64,000 bases of DNA from Cornus controversa (taxonomy: Eukaryota > Streptophyta > Magnoliopsida > Cornales > Cornaceae), in assembly GCA_026545225.1 (NCBI GenBank), contig CM048849.1:13399541-13463540 (forward strand), given 5' to 3'. Shown here piece after piece: positions 1 to 11,409 of this stretch (positions are counted from its first letter, which is position 1; the number at the start of each line of letters is the position of its first letter). A model generated the notes under the pieces. It searched no databases. It was not told the origin of the DNA and saw nothing but the letters and a program-made list of their open reading frames with translations. The position numbers and the translations under genes were made by a program.

Positions 1-2269
1 TCAACATGAGCAAGTTCAAGCTACTTTCACTGGACCAATAAATCCTCCACGAGGTAATACTTACAATCCAACATGGAGGAATCATCCTGGTTTTTCTTAC
101 AGTAACCAAGGGGCAGCAATGCAACCATCATATCAACCTAGGACTTTTGTGCCTCAACAGCAATATCAAACACAAAGTCCTATGGCCCAAAGAATTTCTG
201 CTATTGAAGATAATCTGACTCTTACCTTGTCTAAATTTGACAAGCTTGATTCTCTTATAGAGACAGTGCAAGCTACTGCAGCAACAGTACAATCTACAGT
301 TCAGCTAGTGCAATCGCATTCTCAATCCATTGCCAAACTGGAATCTCAGTTTGGACAGCTTGCTACTTCATTGAGTAGAAGAGAAGAAGGGAAGCTCCCT
401 AGTTAACCAATTGCTAATCCAAGAGGGATGCAAGCTTCCACAAGAAACCCACACCATGAGCAAGTTCAAGCCATTACCACTTTGAGAAGTGGGAAAATAA
501 TTAACAATAAGGTGGGTGAAAAGAAAGAAGAAGAAAAAGTGATCACAAGTCCAAGTGCTGAAATTCCTTATGAGCCCAAGGCTCCTTTCCCACAACGTTT
601 TCTTGAAGCATCCAAGTTGGGGAAGCAAGGGGACAAGCTGCATGACATGATGGAGGTGTTTCGCCAAGTGAAGATTAATTTGCCACTCCTTGATGCCATC
701 AAGCAAATTCCTCCTTATGCAAAATTTTTGAAGGACTTGTGCACTCAGAAAAGGCGTTCTAAAAGCCATGTGCCAAAGAAAGTAATGCTGCCACAACAAG
801 TAAGTTCAATAATTCAGCAGTGTACTCCTCCCAAGTACAAAGATCCTGGTGCTCCAACTATCTCATGCATTATTGGGGAACACCATGTGGATAAAGCTCT
901 TCTTGATTTGGGTGCAAGTGTGAATTTGCTACCTTATTCAGTTTACCTACAGTTGGGTTTAGGAGAATTGAAGCCTACCTCGGTGGTATTACAATTTGCA
1001 GACAGATCAACAAAGCAACCGCGAGGAATCATAGAAGATGTGCTCATTAAAGTGGACAAGTTCTACTTTCCTGTTGATTTCATTGTACTTGACACTGAGC
1101 CAGTTCACAATCCGAAGAGGCACATTCCTGTGATCCTTGGTCGACCTTTCTTAGCTACTGCTGATGCTTGCATAAATTGTAGGTCGGGGATCATGGATAT
1201 TTCCTTTGGCAACATGAATGTCAAGCTCAATGTGTTCAATTCTATCCAACACCCCCCAGATCAGAGTGATGTGTTCTGCATGGATGATATTGATGAATGT
1301 GTGGAGGAATTTATTTCATCCTCTACATCTCGAAACTCCCTGGAGGTATGTAAGTCTGTTTATGACTTTGAGAACATTAATGATGAAGGGTTGTGTGAAG
1401 AAGTGCATGCTATGCTAGAAGTGGATGCTATTCAGAATACTCCACCATGGAGAATTCCAATTGAGCCACTACCCTTTCTCTCTAGCACTCCCTTAGTGCC
1501 TTCATTAGAGTCCCCTCCAGAATTAGAGTTGAAGCCTTTGCCTGACAAATTGAAGTATGTATTCTTAGGGGCACAGAAAACTCTTCCTGTTATAATTGCC
1601 TCTGATCTGACAGAAATTCAAGAAAAGAGCTTAATAGAGGTTTTATACCAACATCGTGAAGCAATTGGATGGAGTGTTGCTGATCTTAAGGGCATTGATC
1701 CCTCAGTTTGCATGCACAAAATCCATTTGGAAGAAGGATGTAAGCCAACTAGAGAGGCACAGAGGCGATTGAACCCCAACATGAAGGAGGTGGTAAAGAA
1801 AGAGGTTGTCAAGTTACTTGATGCAGGAATCATTTATCCAATTTCTGACAGCACATGGGTGAGTCCGACACAAGTGGTTCCAAAGAAATCTGGTCTTACC
1901 ATTGTCCCTAACTCCATGGGAGAGCTTGTTCCACAACGTACTGCCACAGGTTGGCGTGTTTGCATTGATTACAGAAAGCTCAATTCTATGATAAGGAAGG
2001 ATCACTTCCCTCTTCCATTCATTGATCAAATACTTGAAAGGTTAGCTGGTCAGAGCTATTATTGCTTTCTGGATGGCTACTCTGGTTATAACCAAGTAGC
2101 TATGGATCCAGAAGATCAAGAGAAGACCACTTTCACTTGTCCCTTTGGTACTTTTGCGTATCGTCGTATGCCTTTTGGATTATGTAATGCTCCGGCTACA
2201 TTCCAAAGGTGTATGATGGCCATCTTTTCTGACATGGTGGAAAAATTCTTGGAGGTGTTTATGGATGAC
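1..2269 (+). pseudogene. Athila-like gag-pol fragment (copy A): gag C-terminus, protease, RT
   Basis: Open in one frame from the window edge except for one nonsense codon. It starts in the gag C-terminal region, just after where the zinc knuckle lies in the related copies. A TAA at 404-406 replaces the CAA found at the matching place in the other two copies, splitting the frame into 119-406 and 428-2293. The retroviral-type protease motif LLDLGASVNLLP is near 900-935. RT motifs follow: GWRVCIDYRKLN (about 1950-1985), FLDGYSGYNQVAMDPEDQEK, YRRMPFGLCNAPATFQ and the catalytic FMDDF near 2258-2272. The coding sequence stops abruptly at the RT active site and runs into LTR sequence, so RNase H and integrase are missing. 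In the family the polyprotein packages the RNA and copies it into DNA. This copy cannot make a complete product. Confidence 0.9.
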
Positions 2270-2446
2270 TTCTTTTCTTATAAATTTAATTAGAATTAGT
2301 TCTGTATTCCAACTCGTCAGAACATAATCCCTGAGGTACGATACCCATTCATTTCGATAGCCCTATTCTGCAAGGAATTCGTTCTATTGTGAAGTGTGAA
2401 AATTTTTAATTGATATACTTTTTGAGTCACACTCACACACGAATCA
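2270..2446 (+). repeat. Truncated 3' LTR of copy A (last ~175 bp)
   Basis: From about 2270 the sequence matches the last part of the 1.5 kb LTRs at 16930-17104 and 39500-39677, including the shared tail with CCCTGAGGTACGATACCC and the terminal ACGAATCA. The RT-to-LTR junction shares a short stretch (TTCT) with both parents, which suggests an internal deletion joined at microhomology. The LTR end at 2446 directly abuts integrase sequence of another element, as expected for a nested insertion. Confidence 0.88.
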
Positions 2447-3600
2447 TCTGGCATTGCATACCTGAGTGTGAGATCCACAGTGTGCTTACTTTCTATCATA
2501 CCTTAGCTTGTGGTAGGCACTTTAGTGCTCGAAAAATTGCATTTAAGGTTCTACAATGTGGTTTTTACTAGCATTCAATATTTAAGGATTCTTACCAGTT
2601 TTGTAGGGCATGTGTGAGATGTCAACAGTTGGGGGCCATGACCAAGAGAGATATGATGCCACTTAACCCTATAATAGTTGTAGAGATATTTGATGTTTGG
2701 GGCATTGATTTTATGGGACCATTCCCAATCTCCTTTGGATTTGAATATATTCTAGTTGGGGTCGACTACGTCTCAAAATGGGTTAAGGCGGTGGCTACCA
2801 GAACGAATGATCACAAAGTGGTGATTAAATTCATTCAAGAAAATATTTTCAATCGTTTTGGGACACCAAGGGAAATTATAAGTGATGGAGGTAAGGACTT
2901 CTGCAATAGATTTTTCAAAACTTCACTTTTTAAGTACTCTATCACTCATAAGGTTGCAACCCCCTACCACCCCCAAATTAGTGAGCAAGTTGAACTGTCA
3001 AATAGGGAGATTAAGAAAATTTTAGAGAAAACAGTTCGGCCTGATAGGAAAGACTGGTCATTGAGCCTTAATGATGCTCTTTGGGTATATCGTATAGCTT
3101 ACAAGACTCCCATTGGCATGTCACCATACCGACTTGTTTATGGGAAGCCTTGTCACCTCCCAGTCAAATTAGAACATAGAGCAATGTGGGCAATTAAAAA
3201 GTTTAATTTTGATATGCAATTAGCAGGCTTTAGTCGTTGACTCCAGTTGAATGAATTGGAAGAATTGCGTAATGATGCTTACGAATGTGCAAAAATTTAT
3301 AAAGCAAGAACTAAGGCATTTCATGACAAGCACATTATGGTCCTTTGAACCGGGGCAAAAAGTGTGTTATATACTTCTAAACTTCAATTTTTTCCTGGTA
3401 AACTTCATTCGAGATGGGAAAGCCCTTATGTTGTCTTATCCATGTCTCCACATGGAGCAGTTGATATTCAAAATATCAAGGATGGTAAAGTCCTAAAGGT
3501 GAATGGTCAGAGATTAAAACTTTAAATTGAGAATGAGGTGCTTAGTGAATAGGCGGAGGTCATCGAGTTGGCAGATCCCGTTTATTTTGATGAGCTCGTC
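2447..3600 (+). pseudogene. Athila-like integrase fragment (copy B), host of copy A
   Basis: Translation from 2447 gives an integrase: the HHCC zinc-binding region (ACGRHFSARK... [11 protein letters not shown], about 2500-2630), then the catalytic core. The D,D35E triad is present: Asp at 2707-2709 (GIDFMGPF), Asp at 2884-2886 (SDGG), Glu at 2992-2994 (VELSNREIK), the last two 35 residues apart. A stop (TAG, 2568-2570) lies between the zinc region and the core. The frame breaks again at 3238 (TGA) and continues in other frames through the C-terminal domain to about 3590. A 36-45 bp tandem duplication around the GTTAGCGGATCCCGTTTATTTTG motif marks the end. The protein differs from copy A relatives ([11 protein letters not shown] rather than [11 protein letters not shown]), so it is a separate subfamily. 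Its 5' part lies left of the window. Confidence 0.85.
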
Positions 3601-3786
3601 GAGTTAGCGGATCCCGTTTATTTTGTGATTGCAGAGTCTTTGATGCCACTTTATTTGATACCTACTTGACTCTAGTTTACAACACTTAGATACAAATTTG
3701 ATTTGGATTAGAGGGACTTCATGGATGCATGATAGCTACCATGGTTGCGCCACATTGTACGTCTATGGCATGATGTTAGAATCGGT
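3601..3786. other. Junction zone between copies B (+) and C (-)
   Basis: About 185 bp of AT-rich sequence between the ends of two converging pol remnants. It probably holds the post-pol tails of B and C. I see no LTR end, TSD or coding sequence here. Confidence 0.5.
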
Positions 3787-4751
3787 TTATGAGTCAAAAT
3801 AGATGGGATTTGTCAAATTGACGACATCCACATACTCCATCTTAGTTTGGTCATCCAAACATGGTTTTAACCGTTGTCCGTTCACTTTGAAAAATGTGCC
3901 GTCCTTAGGGTCTTTTAATTCCACCGTTCCATGAGGAGCAACAGAATTTACCAGAAAAGGACCATCCCAATGGGAGCGAAGTTTTCTGGGAAACAAACGG
4001 AGCCTCGAGTTGTACAACCATATTTTCTGTCCCGGAGAAAATGTTTTGACTCGAATATTGCGATCATGAAAGGCCATAGATTTTGCCTTGTAGATTTTAG
4101 CGTTCTCATACTCGTCATGTCGCAATTCTTCCAATTCGTTCAATTGAAGCCTTTGATGAGAGTTGACTAATTTCATGTCAAAATTGAACGTTTTGGTGGC
4201 CCACATAGCCTTGTGGTCTAATTCGACCAGAATATGACATGTTTTACCATATACCAACTGGTAAGGCGACATTCCAATCGGAGTTTTATACGCAGTTCGG
4301 TAGGCCCATAGTGCATCATTTAAGCGTAATGACCAATCTTTCTAGTTAGGCTGAACTATTTTTTCAAGTATATTCTTTATTTCCCGATTGGATACTTCCA
4401 CTTGTCCACTGGTTTGAGGATGGTAGGGGGTGGTTACTTTATATGTGACGGAGTATTTGGTGAGAAGGGTTTGGAGGAACCGATTACAGAAATGTTTACC
4501 TCCATCACTGATGAGGGCTCATGAGTGCAAAATCGACTAAAGATATTAGCTTGTATAAACTTGACCACAACTGCGTGGTAATTGGACTTGGTAGCCACAA
4601 CCTCTATCCATTTAGATACGTAGTCCATCGCCACAAGTATGTACTCATGACCAAAAGATGGTGGAAAGGGTCCCATCAAATTGATGCCCCTAACATCAAA
4701 TATCTCAACAATAAGAATGGGGTTAAGAGGCATCATGTCTGTGCGGGACAT
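3787..4751 (-). pseudogene. Integrase remnant of element C
   Basis: Two open stretches cover the core (4434-4751) and the C-terminal domain (3787-4272). The core reads [11 protein letters not shown]... and its first catalytic Asp is replaced by Asn (GINLMGPF where relatives have GIDFMGPF). The second catalytic region (ISDGGKHF) can be read only in another frame near 4489-4520, so a frameshift lies there. The C-terminal part has the usual [29 protein letters not shown] and NPIYF elements of Athila integrases. It is inactive by several criteria. Confidence 0.85.
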
Positions 4752-5415
4752 TGCGCCGAGGCGCTGACATCGCTCACAAGAGCGGCAGAACGAATATGCA
4801 TCCCGATGAAATGTTGGCCAGAAAAACTCGCATTAAAGGATTTTTGCTGTGGTTTTCTTTGCACTAAAATGTCCTCCACACGTAAGTGTATAACAGAATT
4901 TTAAAATTCTTTGGAATTCAATGTCAGGGACACATTTCTGAATTAACTGGTTGGGACAATATTTGAAAAGTTGAAGATCATCCCAATAATATTTTTGAGA
5001 TTGGGAGAAGAAACGATCCTTCTCTTGCTTGGTCCAAGTGGACGGAATTTTTTCAGTTGCTAAAAAATTGACAATGTCCGCATACCAAGAAATACTCTCC
5101 TGAGAAACTACAAAAAGTTGTTCATCTGGAAAGGATTCACAAACTTGGAGGGAATCATTGAGAGCCTCAACTATGATCCTAGAGAGGTGATCAGCCACCA
5201 CATTTTTTATTCCTTTTTTGTCTCTAATCTCAAAATTAAACTCTGCAACAAGAGTATCCATTAGATCAGTCAGAGTTTGGTGTCCTTCTTGGCCAAAAGA
5301 TGCCAGAGGGCAGCATGATCAGAATAGACAATGACCTTGGAACCTAAGAGATAAGCTCACAATTTGTCTAGGGAATACACCATAGTAAGAAATTCTTTTT
5401 CTGTCATGGTATAAT
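4752..5415 (-). pseudogene. RNase H C-terminus and integrase zinc-binding region of element C
   Basis: The open stretch 4833-5261 contains FEIRDKKGIKNVVADHLSRI (end of RNase H and start of the linker), then DEQLFVVS, SWYADIVNFLATEKIP and the HHCC-type HTLTCGGHFSAKK motif of the integrase N-terminus. The RNase H middle (5262-5415) is readable only in pieces. This copy shows the ancestral order across the QLF motif at which elements II and III each have a deletion edge. Confidence 0.8.
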
Positions 5416-6739
5416 TTATTTGAGCTTTGAAAAGGGTTTTGCTTCATAATAGATTGCATGAGGCAACTTGTCTACACATTGCCCTAAGACTGCACCCAAC
5501 GCATAATCGAATGCGTCACACATCACCTCAAATGGGAGAGCCCAGTCTGGAGGAATGAGTATTGGAGCTTGTGTAAGTAATGTGCGTAGCTTCTCAAAAG
5601 CTTCAAGGCATGCTATATCAAAGGTAAAGCAAGATTCTTTTTCAAGAAGGCGACACAGAGGTCGAGAGATCTTGCTAAAATCCTTGATGAAGCAACAGTA
5701 AAAACCCGCATGCCCAAGGAATGAAGGAATTTCTCTCACCGTTGATGGTGGAGGAAGTTTTGAAATAAGTTCAACCTTGGCTTTATCAACCTCTATTCCT
5801 CTCTTGGACACGATACGCCCTAAGACAATGCCTTCTTGAACCATAAAATGATTCTTTTCCCAACTGAGGATTAGATTTGTCTCTTGACATCGTGTATAAA
5901 CACGGGACAGATTATGGAGATAAGATTCAAATGAAGGTCCAAAGACAGAGAAATCATCTATGAACACTTGCAAAAAGCTTTCCACCATGTCAGAAAAGAT
6001 AGACACAATGCACCATTAAAAAGTTGGAGGTGCATTGCATAACCCAAAAGGCATGCATCTATAGGTGAATGTACCGAATGGACATGTGAAAGTGGTTTTC
6101 TCTTGGTCTCGCGGGTCTATAGCCACTTGATTATAGCCGAAATATCCATCTAGAAAATAATAGAAACTTTGACCTGCTAGCCTATCTAGGATTTGATCAA
6201 TGAATGGGAGTGGGAAGTGAACTTTCCTCCTTGCTAAGTTAAGTTTCCTATAGCCTATGCACACTCTCCATCCTGTGGTGGTGCGCTGAGGAATTAACTC
6301 ACCTTTAACATTTGGTCGCACAATGATGCCAAATTTCTTGGGTACCACTTGAGTGGGACTACTTGCTATCTGAGATGGGATAAATGATTCCCGCATCTAG
6401 CAATTTCACAACCTCCTTCATTACAACATCTTTCATATTTGGATTTAATCGACGTTGTGCCTCTCTTGAGGTCTTTGCATCTTCTTCCAAATGTATGCGG
6501 TGCATACATATGGAAGGATCTATTCCCTTTAGATCAGTAACACTCCATCCTATTGCTTCCTTGTGCTCTTTCAGCACTTTGAGGAATTCCCTCTCTTGTT
6601 CATTGGTGAGATCAGAACCAATGATGACTGGAAGGGTTTTATTGCAGCCTAAGAAAGCATACTTGAGAGTAGCCGGTAGAGGCTTAAGCTCAAGTTGTGG
6701 TGGGGATACTAGAGAAAGAGTTTGGTAAGCATTTGACAA
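5416..6739 (-). pseudogene. Reverse transcriptase / RNase H remnant of element C
   Basis: Read on the minus strand in three open pieces. 6359-6739 covers the linker and RT start (LKPLPATLKYAFLG, ICMHRIHLEEDAK). 6016-6396 covers the RT fingers and palm (GWRVCIGYRKLN, FLDGYFGYNQVAIDPRDQEK, YRCMPFGLCNAP). 5416-6006 begins just before the active site FIDDF and continues into RNase H (VMCDAFDYALGAVLGQ). Stop codons and small shifts separate the pieces, for example between 6006 and 6016. Several conserved residues differ from copies A and II, consistent with neutral decay. Confidence 0.88.
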
Positions 6740-6765
6740 AGGGGCAAAGGCTCTCTCAGTGCTCT

Positions 6766-7360
6766 CTATTTAGGTGAATTCATGACATATGTGGCATCAA
6801 GCAGTGAATTGACTTCACTTATAGATTGCTCAATGTTATAGTCATCATAGTTGAAGTGGCTTAAGTACACCTCGAGAGGATCCTTAGAAAGAATAGAGGG
6901 CAGTGCTTCTTGGACAAGATCTTCCACTACATCAACACAAAAGCATTCACTTTCGTCATTGGATGTGTGGTGAGAAGCATTAAAGATGTTCAATCGAACT
7001 TTCATATTCCCGAAAAAGATATCCATTACTTCAGTGCGGCAATTAACGTAAGCGTTTGCCGTAGCTAGAAATGGATGACCTAGAATGATTGAAATATGTC
7101 TATTGGGGTTTTGGACAGGTTCCGTGTTAAGGACTATGAAATCCACAAAAAAATAAAACTTGTCCACTTGAATGATCATATCTTCAATGATGTCACGTGG
7201 TTGTTTCACCGATCGGTCGACGAGTTATAACACTATTGTGGTGGGCTTAAGTTCCCCCAAACCTAATTGCTTGTACACTGAGAAGGGAAGCAGGTTGACA
7301 CTAGCCCCTAAATCAAGAAGTGCCATTCAGATTCTTGGTTACTGATGGTGCACGAGATAG
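6766..7360 (-). pseudogene. Aspartic protease remnant of element C
   Basis: The minus strand near 7245-7325 encodes ALLDLGASVNLLPFSVY, the protease active-site region. The rest (FIVLNTEPVQNPNRHISIILGHPFLATANAYVNC) is open at 6766-7209. A stop or shift separates the two near 7210-7230. In the family this domain cleaves the gag-pol polyprotein. Confidence 0.82.
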
Positions 7361-9366
7361 TTGGGGCACTCAGATCTTTGAATTTAGGAGAGGCTTAGTG
7401 CTGAAAAATGGAACTTACTTGCTCGATTAAAAGGACTTTCCTAGGAATATTGTTCCTGGATTTACACTTTTGAGTGCATAAGTCCTTCAAGTATTTAGCA
7501 TAGGAGGGAATTTGTCTGATAGCATTAAGGAGAGGGAGATTAATTTTCACTTATTTAAAAATTTCCGTCATATCCTGAATTTTCTCTCCTTGCTTCCTGA
7601 AATGAGAAGGTTCTTTCAATCTTTGAGGAAAAGGAACCGAAGGTTCAAATGATGTGTCACACTTTGGAGTAGGTGATGATACAACTTCAGTTGATTTTTC
7701 CTTTTGACTTTGTGAGATTTTGTTCACATTTGGATTTATAAGGGAATCTTTTGAATTTTTAGGATGCTCAATGGTTTCCTTTTTCTCTTACTAAACTTTA
7801 GAGTTTATGACTCTACCACTCCTTAAGGTGGTGATTGATTGAACCTACTCAGGAGGAGCATCATAAGATGAACCTGAAGGATCATCAATCACGTGAACAC
7901 CCTTAGGATTTGCCACCGGTTGACTTGGCAACTTTCCTTCCTCTCTTCTATTCCAGGCATTAGCTAGCTGCCCTATTTGAGCTTCTAGCCTAGCCATAGA
8001 TTGAGCATTGGCTTCAAGCTTAGAAATTAATTGTGAGTGGGACTGCAATAAGTGGGTGTTAGCCTCGAGATTGCTTAGTACTCTTTCTTCAAAACCTTGG
8101 CTTCTCGAAGGAGGTGGTGGTGGAATTTGGTAATTGGAATTCTAGTGATAAGGTTGAGGATTCGGCCTATATTGAGGCTATTAAGATTTGGAATTGTAGG
8201 AAATTTTCCCTTAATAAGATGGACTTGGTTCCTGAGATTTCCAAGAGAATGCAGGATGATTCTTGTAACCAGGATTGTATGTATTTGAGTATGGATCATT
8301 TATTGGTTTAGAGTACATGGCATTCGATTGCTCTTAAGCATAATCGGGGGATTGACCAGCCATAGGACAATCCCGCACGTAATGTGAACTGCTATAGAAA
8401 AGTGAACACCCATCCTGATGTGGAACAGGTTGGCTAGAAGTAGGGAGCCCACTCTTCATGAGTTGGTCAATTTTTCGATTAAGGGCCTCTACTTGCATGA
8501 CAACCTCATCTAACCTTGATAATTTAAACACTCCTTTACTAGATTGGGTGTTTTTACCCTTTCGAGAAGAGGAGCGTTGAGATGAATTTTCACTTAAGTT
8601 TTCAAAAAGTCTCCATGCCTCATCCGGACTCTTAAGAAGGAATATGTCCCTCCACAAGAGGAATCTACCATTTGTCTATGTTGATCACTCAACCCATCAT
8701 ATAAACTTTGCACTAGCTGCCACTTTAGGACAGCATGGTGCGGACATGACCTTAAAAGTTATTTCAATCTTTCCCATGTCTCATGAAATTATTCTTGGTC
8801 AAGTTGAGTGAATCCAGTGATTGCTCACCGAATATCACTTGTCTTGCCCATTGGAAAATATTTTTTCAGGAACTCATAGTGCATTTACCTCCATGAAAGG
8901 ATGGAATTGGGCTCTAAAGAGTTAAACCAATATTTGGCCTTATCCTTGAGAGAAAATGAAACAAACGAAGCCTCAAGTCATCTTCTAAGAAATTTTACAA
9001 TCGGAGGGTTGAACAAACTTCAAGGAAGTCATCTAGATGCTTGTATAGGTCTTTGTTTAGAAGTCCATGAAAATAACTAAGAAGGTTGATGGTGGAGTAT
9101 TTTATTTCAAAATGATTCGCTGCAATATTTGGAAATTGAATGCATGATAGTGAAGCATATGTAGTAGGAAGATAAAAATCCCTAAGAACTTCCCCTTGAG
9201 GAGGGTTATACGGTGGTAGACCAGGGGGTTGTCCATTGTTTGGGTCCATGTTTTCAGTCCTAGGCAAAATAGGGTCCCTAGAGGTTCCTCTACGTTGTCT
9301 AAGTGTCCGTTCAAGTTTAATATTACACGGAAGCAAAGGAAGTGACAATGACCGTCTACCTAGCAT
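7361..9366 (-). pseudogene. Gag remnant of element C
   Basis: The N-terminus MLGRRSLSLPLLP at 9366 is homologous to the MQGRRSVADPLIP start of elements II and III, and continues with PNIAANHFEIKYS and YKHLDDFLEVC (open 8995-9366). The capsid middle (8660-8994) is broken. At 8334-8657 a zinc-knuckle relic reads CSLFYSSSHYVRDC: the second Cys of C-x2-C-x4-H-x4-C has become Phe. The 7845-8048 stretch holds the coiled-coil-like repeats with QIGQLANAWNRREEGKLPSQ. About 480 bp toward the protease (7361-7844) are readable only in fragments. Confidence 0.82.
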
Positions 9367-9613
9367 GCATCAATAGTAAAACACAATTTAAATAAATATA
9401 TGCAAAAAAAAGGAAATTCAATCAAATGCACAAATTTTAGGTAATATACTCACAAAAAGTCCAAGCTTGAGTCTTGAGATACACGGTGTATGGTATACCT
9501 AAAATTAAGCAATTTGACAGATAAGAATAGAATATATACGAAAAGAATAAAAGAATTTCTAGACTAAGAATTAAATTAGACTTAATCTCTTAGTGGCGAC
9601 AATTACACCATAA
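9367..9613 (-). other. 5' untranslated leader of element C
   Basis: AT-rich sequence between PBS and gag start, in the same relative place as the 122-nt leaders of elements II and III but longer. No coding signal is visible. Confidence 0.6.
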
Positions 9614-9631
9614 TCCCCGGCAACAGCGCCA
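9614..9631 (-). promoter_or_regulatory. Primer binding site of element C (tRNA-Asp type)
   Basis: The reverse complement reads TGGCGCTGTTGCCGGGGA. This is one base off the complement of a plant tRNA-Asp 3' end, the usual Athila primer. It lies 9 nt inside the LTR end. Confidence 0.88.
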
Positions 9632-9640
9632 AAATTTTGA

Positions 9641-10974
9641 TGTGCCAAATTTTTTTTTCTTTTTGTAGCTTAGTATTGCCTATCAAAATATAATTTAAAC
9701 CACTCGCAAGAGAACGAATCTCTATAGATATAGTTCTATATAGAGGGTATCGATCCCACGAGGACTACGTGGATGAATTGCACTATTGAGAGAGAATTTC
9801 CAATTTAATCCTAAAAATAGAATTTATGATTTGAACTTAAAACTACTTTGTAGAATGTAAAAAAATTAAAAGTAAAAAGTTTGTAAAGTTGAGAGACAGA
9901 ACTAGGGGTGGTTTCCACCTCTAGCAATTTAACATGTCCAAGTATGTAGCAAATGGGATTTTCTATAAGTATATGCAACACAATGTCATTAGGCTTATGG
10001 CCTATAATGATATATCAAAAGATAAACATGATTTCTAACAAAACATAGCCCATCTTTAACAAGCATAGTCCTTCAACCTATCTACTTATCCTACATTCTA
10101 AATGTACCTACATGTATCCGCACTACCCTATCTTGGCATGGGCTATATAAGTAAGAAACATCACATTCCATTAAAAACCATTACAAAGCCATCATTTATA
10201 CTTTTTTGTGAAAGTTATAAATGTTGAGCATTCAAAATGAAATATTTCTACTCTAAGACAAGATAAATAAATGATATCAAATGAATATATTGAAGAGGTT
10301 CACAAATATTATACAAAACACTAGGCTAAGTAATCAACATATAAATATAAATCCCAAAGTTGCTACAAAATGAACAAGTTACATGGCTAGGGATTTCACC
10401 CACACCCTAGATGAAAATTTAGTTGATCATAGGATACTTGCAATCCTCCATGGATAGAGATATGAAGCTCCGAAAGTCTGGTTTTTCACTTTCTTCTCTC
10501 CTCCAAGTTATTTTTCATTTTTGCTCATAAACATGCATATATGTCCATCCCCTGGTGTCCTTGGGTCCCACCTTGCCTATATATCTATATAATCCACCTA
10601 ATATATGTATGCTCCCCTCATATGTCTCTTTGAAGTCAAAAAATCCTCCAAAAGGACATGCAAAGGTCATTCATGAATGCAAGTGGACAAGTGGGAAAGT
10701 GGACAAGTGGCCAACTTGCAGTCTTGAAAATCTCGATTGTGCAGAATTGAAGTTTCATAGAAACAAGATTTCGATTGTGCGAAATCATCATCTCGAGTGT
10801 GCGAAATGCCTTCATGAATTTCTTGATTTCTTCACTTCCACAGCATTTGATCGGAAACATTGCCCTTTTTGGGACAAAACCTATTCAACGAAACACAAAA
10901 ATAGCATAAAAATACCTAGGTAAGTATAAAAATGGAATCAACATATGCAATTAAGAAGGCTTAATTGGAAAACA
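9641..10974 (-). repeat. 5' LTR of element C
   Basis: On the minus strand it starts TGTTTTCCAATT at 10974 and ends TTTGGCACA at 9641, just before the PBS spacer. It holds the conserved stretch CTCGTGGGATCGATACCC near its 3' end and CTCTTGCGAGTGG. These and many other stretches match the LTR-like segment at 58574-59974, so the two belong to one LTR family. A CTCGATTGTGCGAAA-type motif is repeated around 10725-10810. Confidence 0.82.
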
Positions 10975-10987
10975 TGATAGATCTTAT

Positions 10988-11116
10988 GGTAAATGGTCCC
11001 CAAATTGGGATGGCCCTTACCTAGTTCATCAAGTTGTCAATAAAGGTGAATACAGGTTGAGAGATTTGAATGGAGAATTACACCCCAGGCCAATCAATGG
11101 CGTCTATCTAAAATAA
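10988..11116 (+). pseudogene. C-terminal end of a Tat/Ogre-type integrase
   Basis: 43 codons ending in TAA read GKWSPNWDGPYLVHQVV, then KGEYRLRDLNGE and NGVYLK. This matches the end of Tat-lineage pol proteins (GK-x-x-PNW-x-GPY, then a YRL-D-DG segment). The upstream pol was replaced by element C. It anchors the plus orientation of the Tat element. Confidence 0.75.
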
Positions 11117-11409
11117 TATTGGCCAACCATATTTGAATGATTGGAAGAGGAGTCTAATTGGGGCACTCAACCTGTTTAGGTGGAGTGAGTTTATGACAAT
11201 CTTGAAATAAATAAGTTAGTAATATAGGATCAGTATTTTTTCTATTATTTTCTTGGTTTTTTTTTCTTTTGGTTATAATTTAGTTTGTTCTTTCTTGATA
11301 ATTGAAGCACAATGTCAAAAAGTCATTTCATAAATGTCAGTTTTAGCCCAAAAGTACATAAAACTACAAAGTTATTTTTCTAAAAAATAACCTGACAAGA
11401 GCTTCATAG
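11117..11409 (+). other. Post-pol spacer of the Tat-like element
   Basis: T-rich plus strand without an ORF, lying between the pol stop and the 3' end of the antisense reading frame. No repeat structure was seen. Confidence 0.5.

Larger units (their letters stand above)
3787..10974 (-). mobile_element. Degenerate Athila-clade element C (minus strand), 3' LTR missing
   Basis: On the minus strand, from 10974 downward, the order is LTR, PBS, gag, protease, RT, RNase H, integrase: the standard Ty3/gypsy Athila order. The frame is broken at many places. The post-pol region and 3' LTR were not found; the element stops near 3700 against copy B. The 5' LTR outer edge (10974) abuts the pol end of a Tat-like element, which was therefore the insertion target. 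C is more decayed than copies A, II and III and its LTR belongs to a different family. Confidence 0.85.

Noticed and set aside
368..799. 143-aa minus-strand ORF, also seen at 32064-32495 and partly at 18660-18884
   Set aside because: It is the antisense shadow of the conserved gag C-terminal/protease region; its conservation follows from the plus-strand gag-pol frame.
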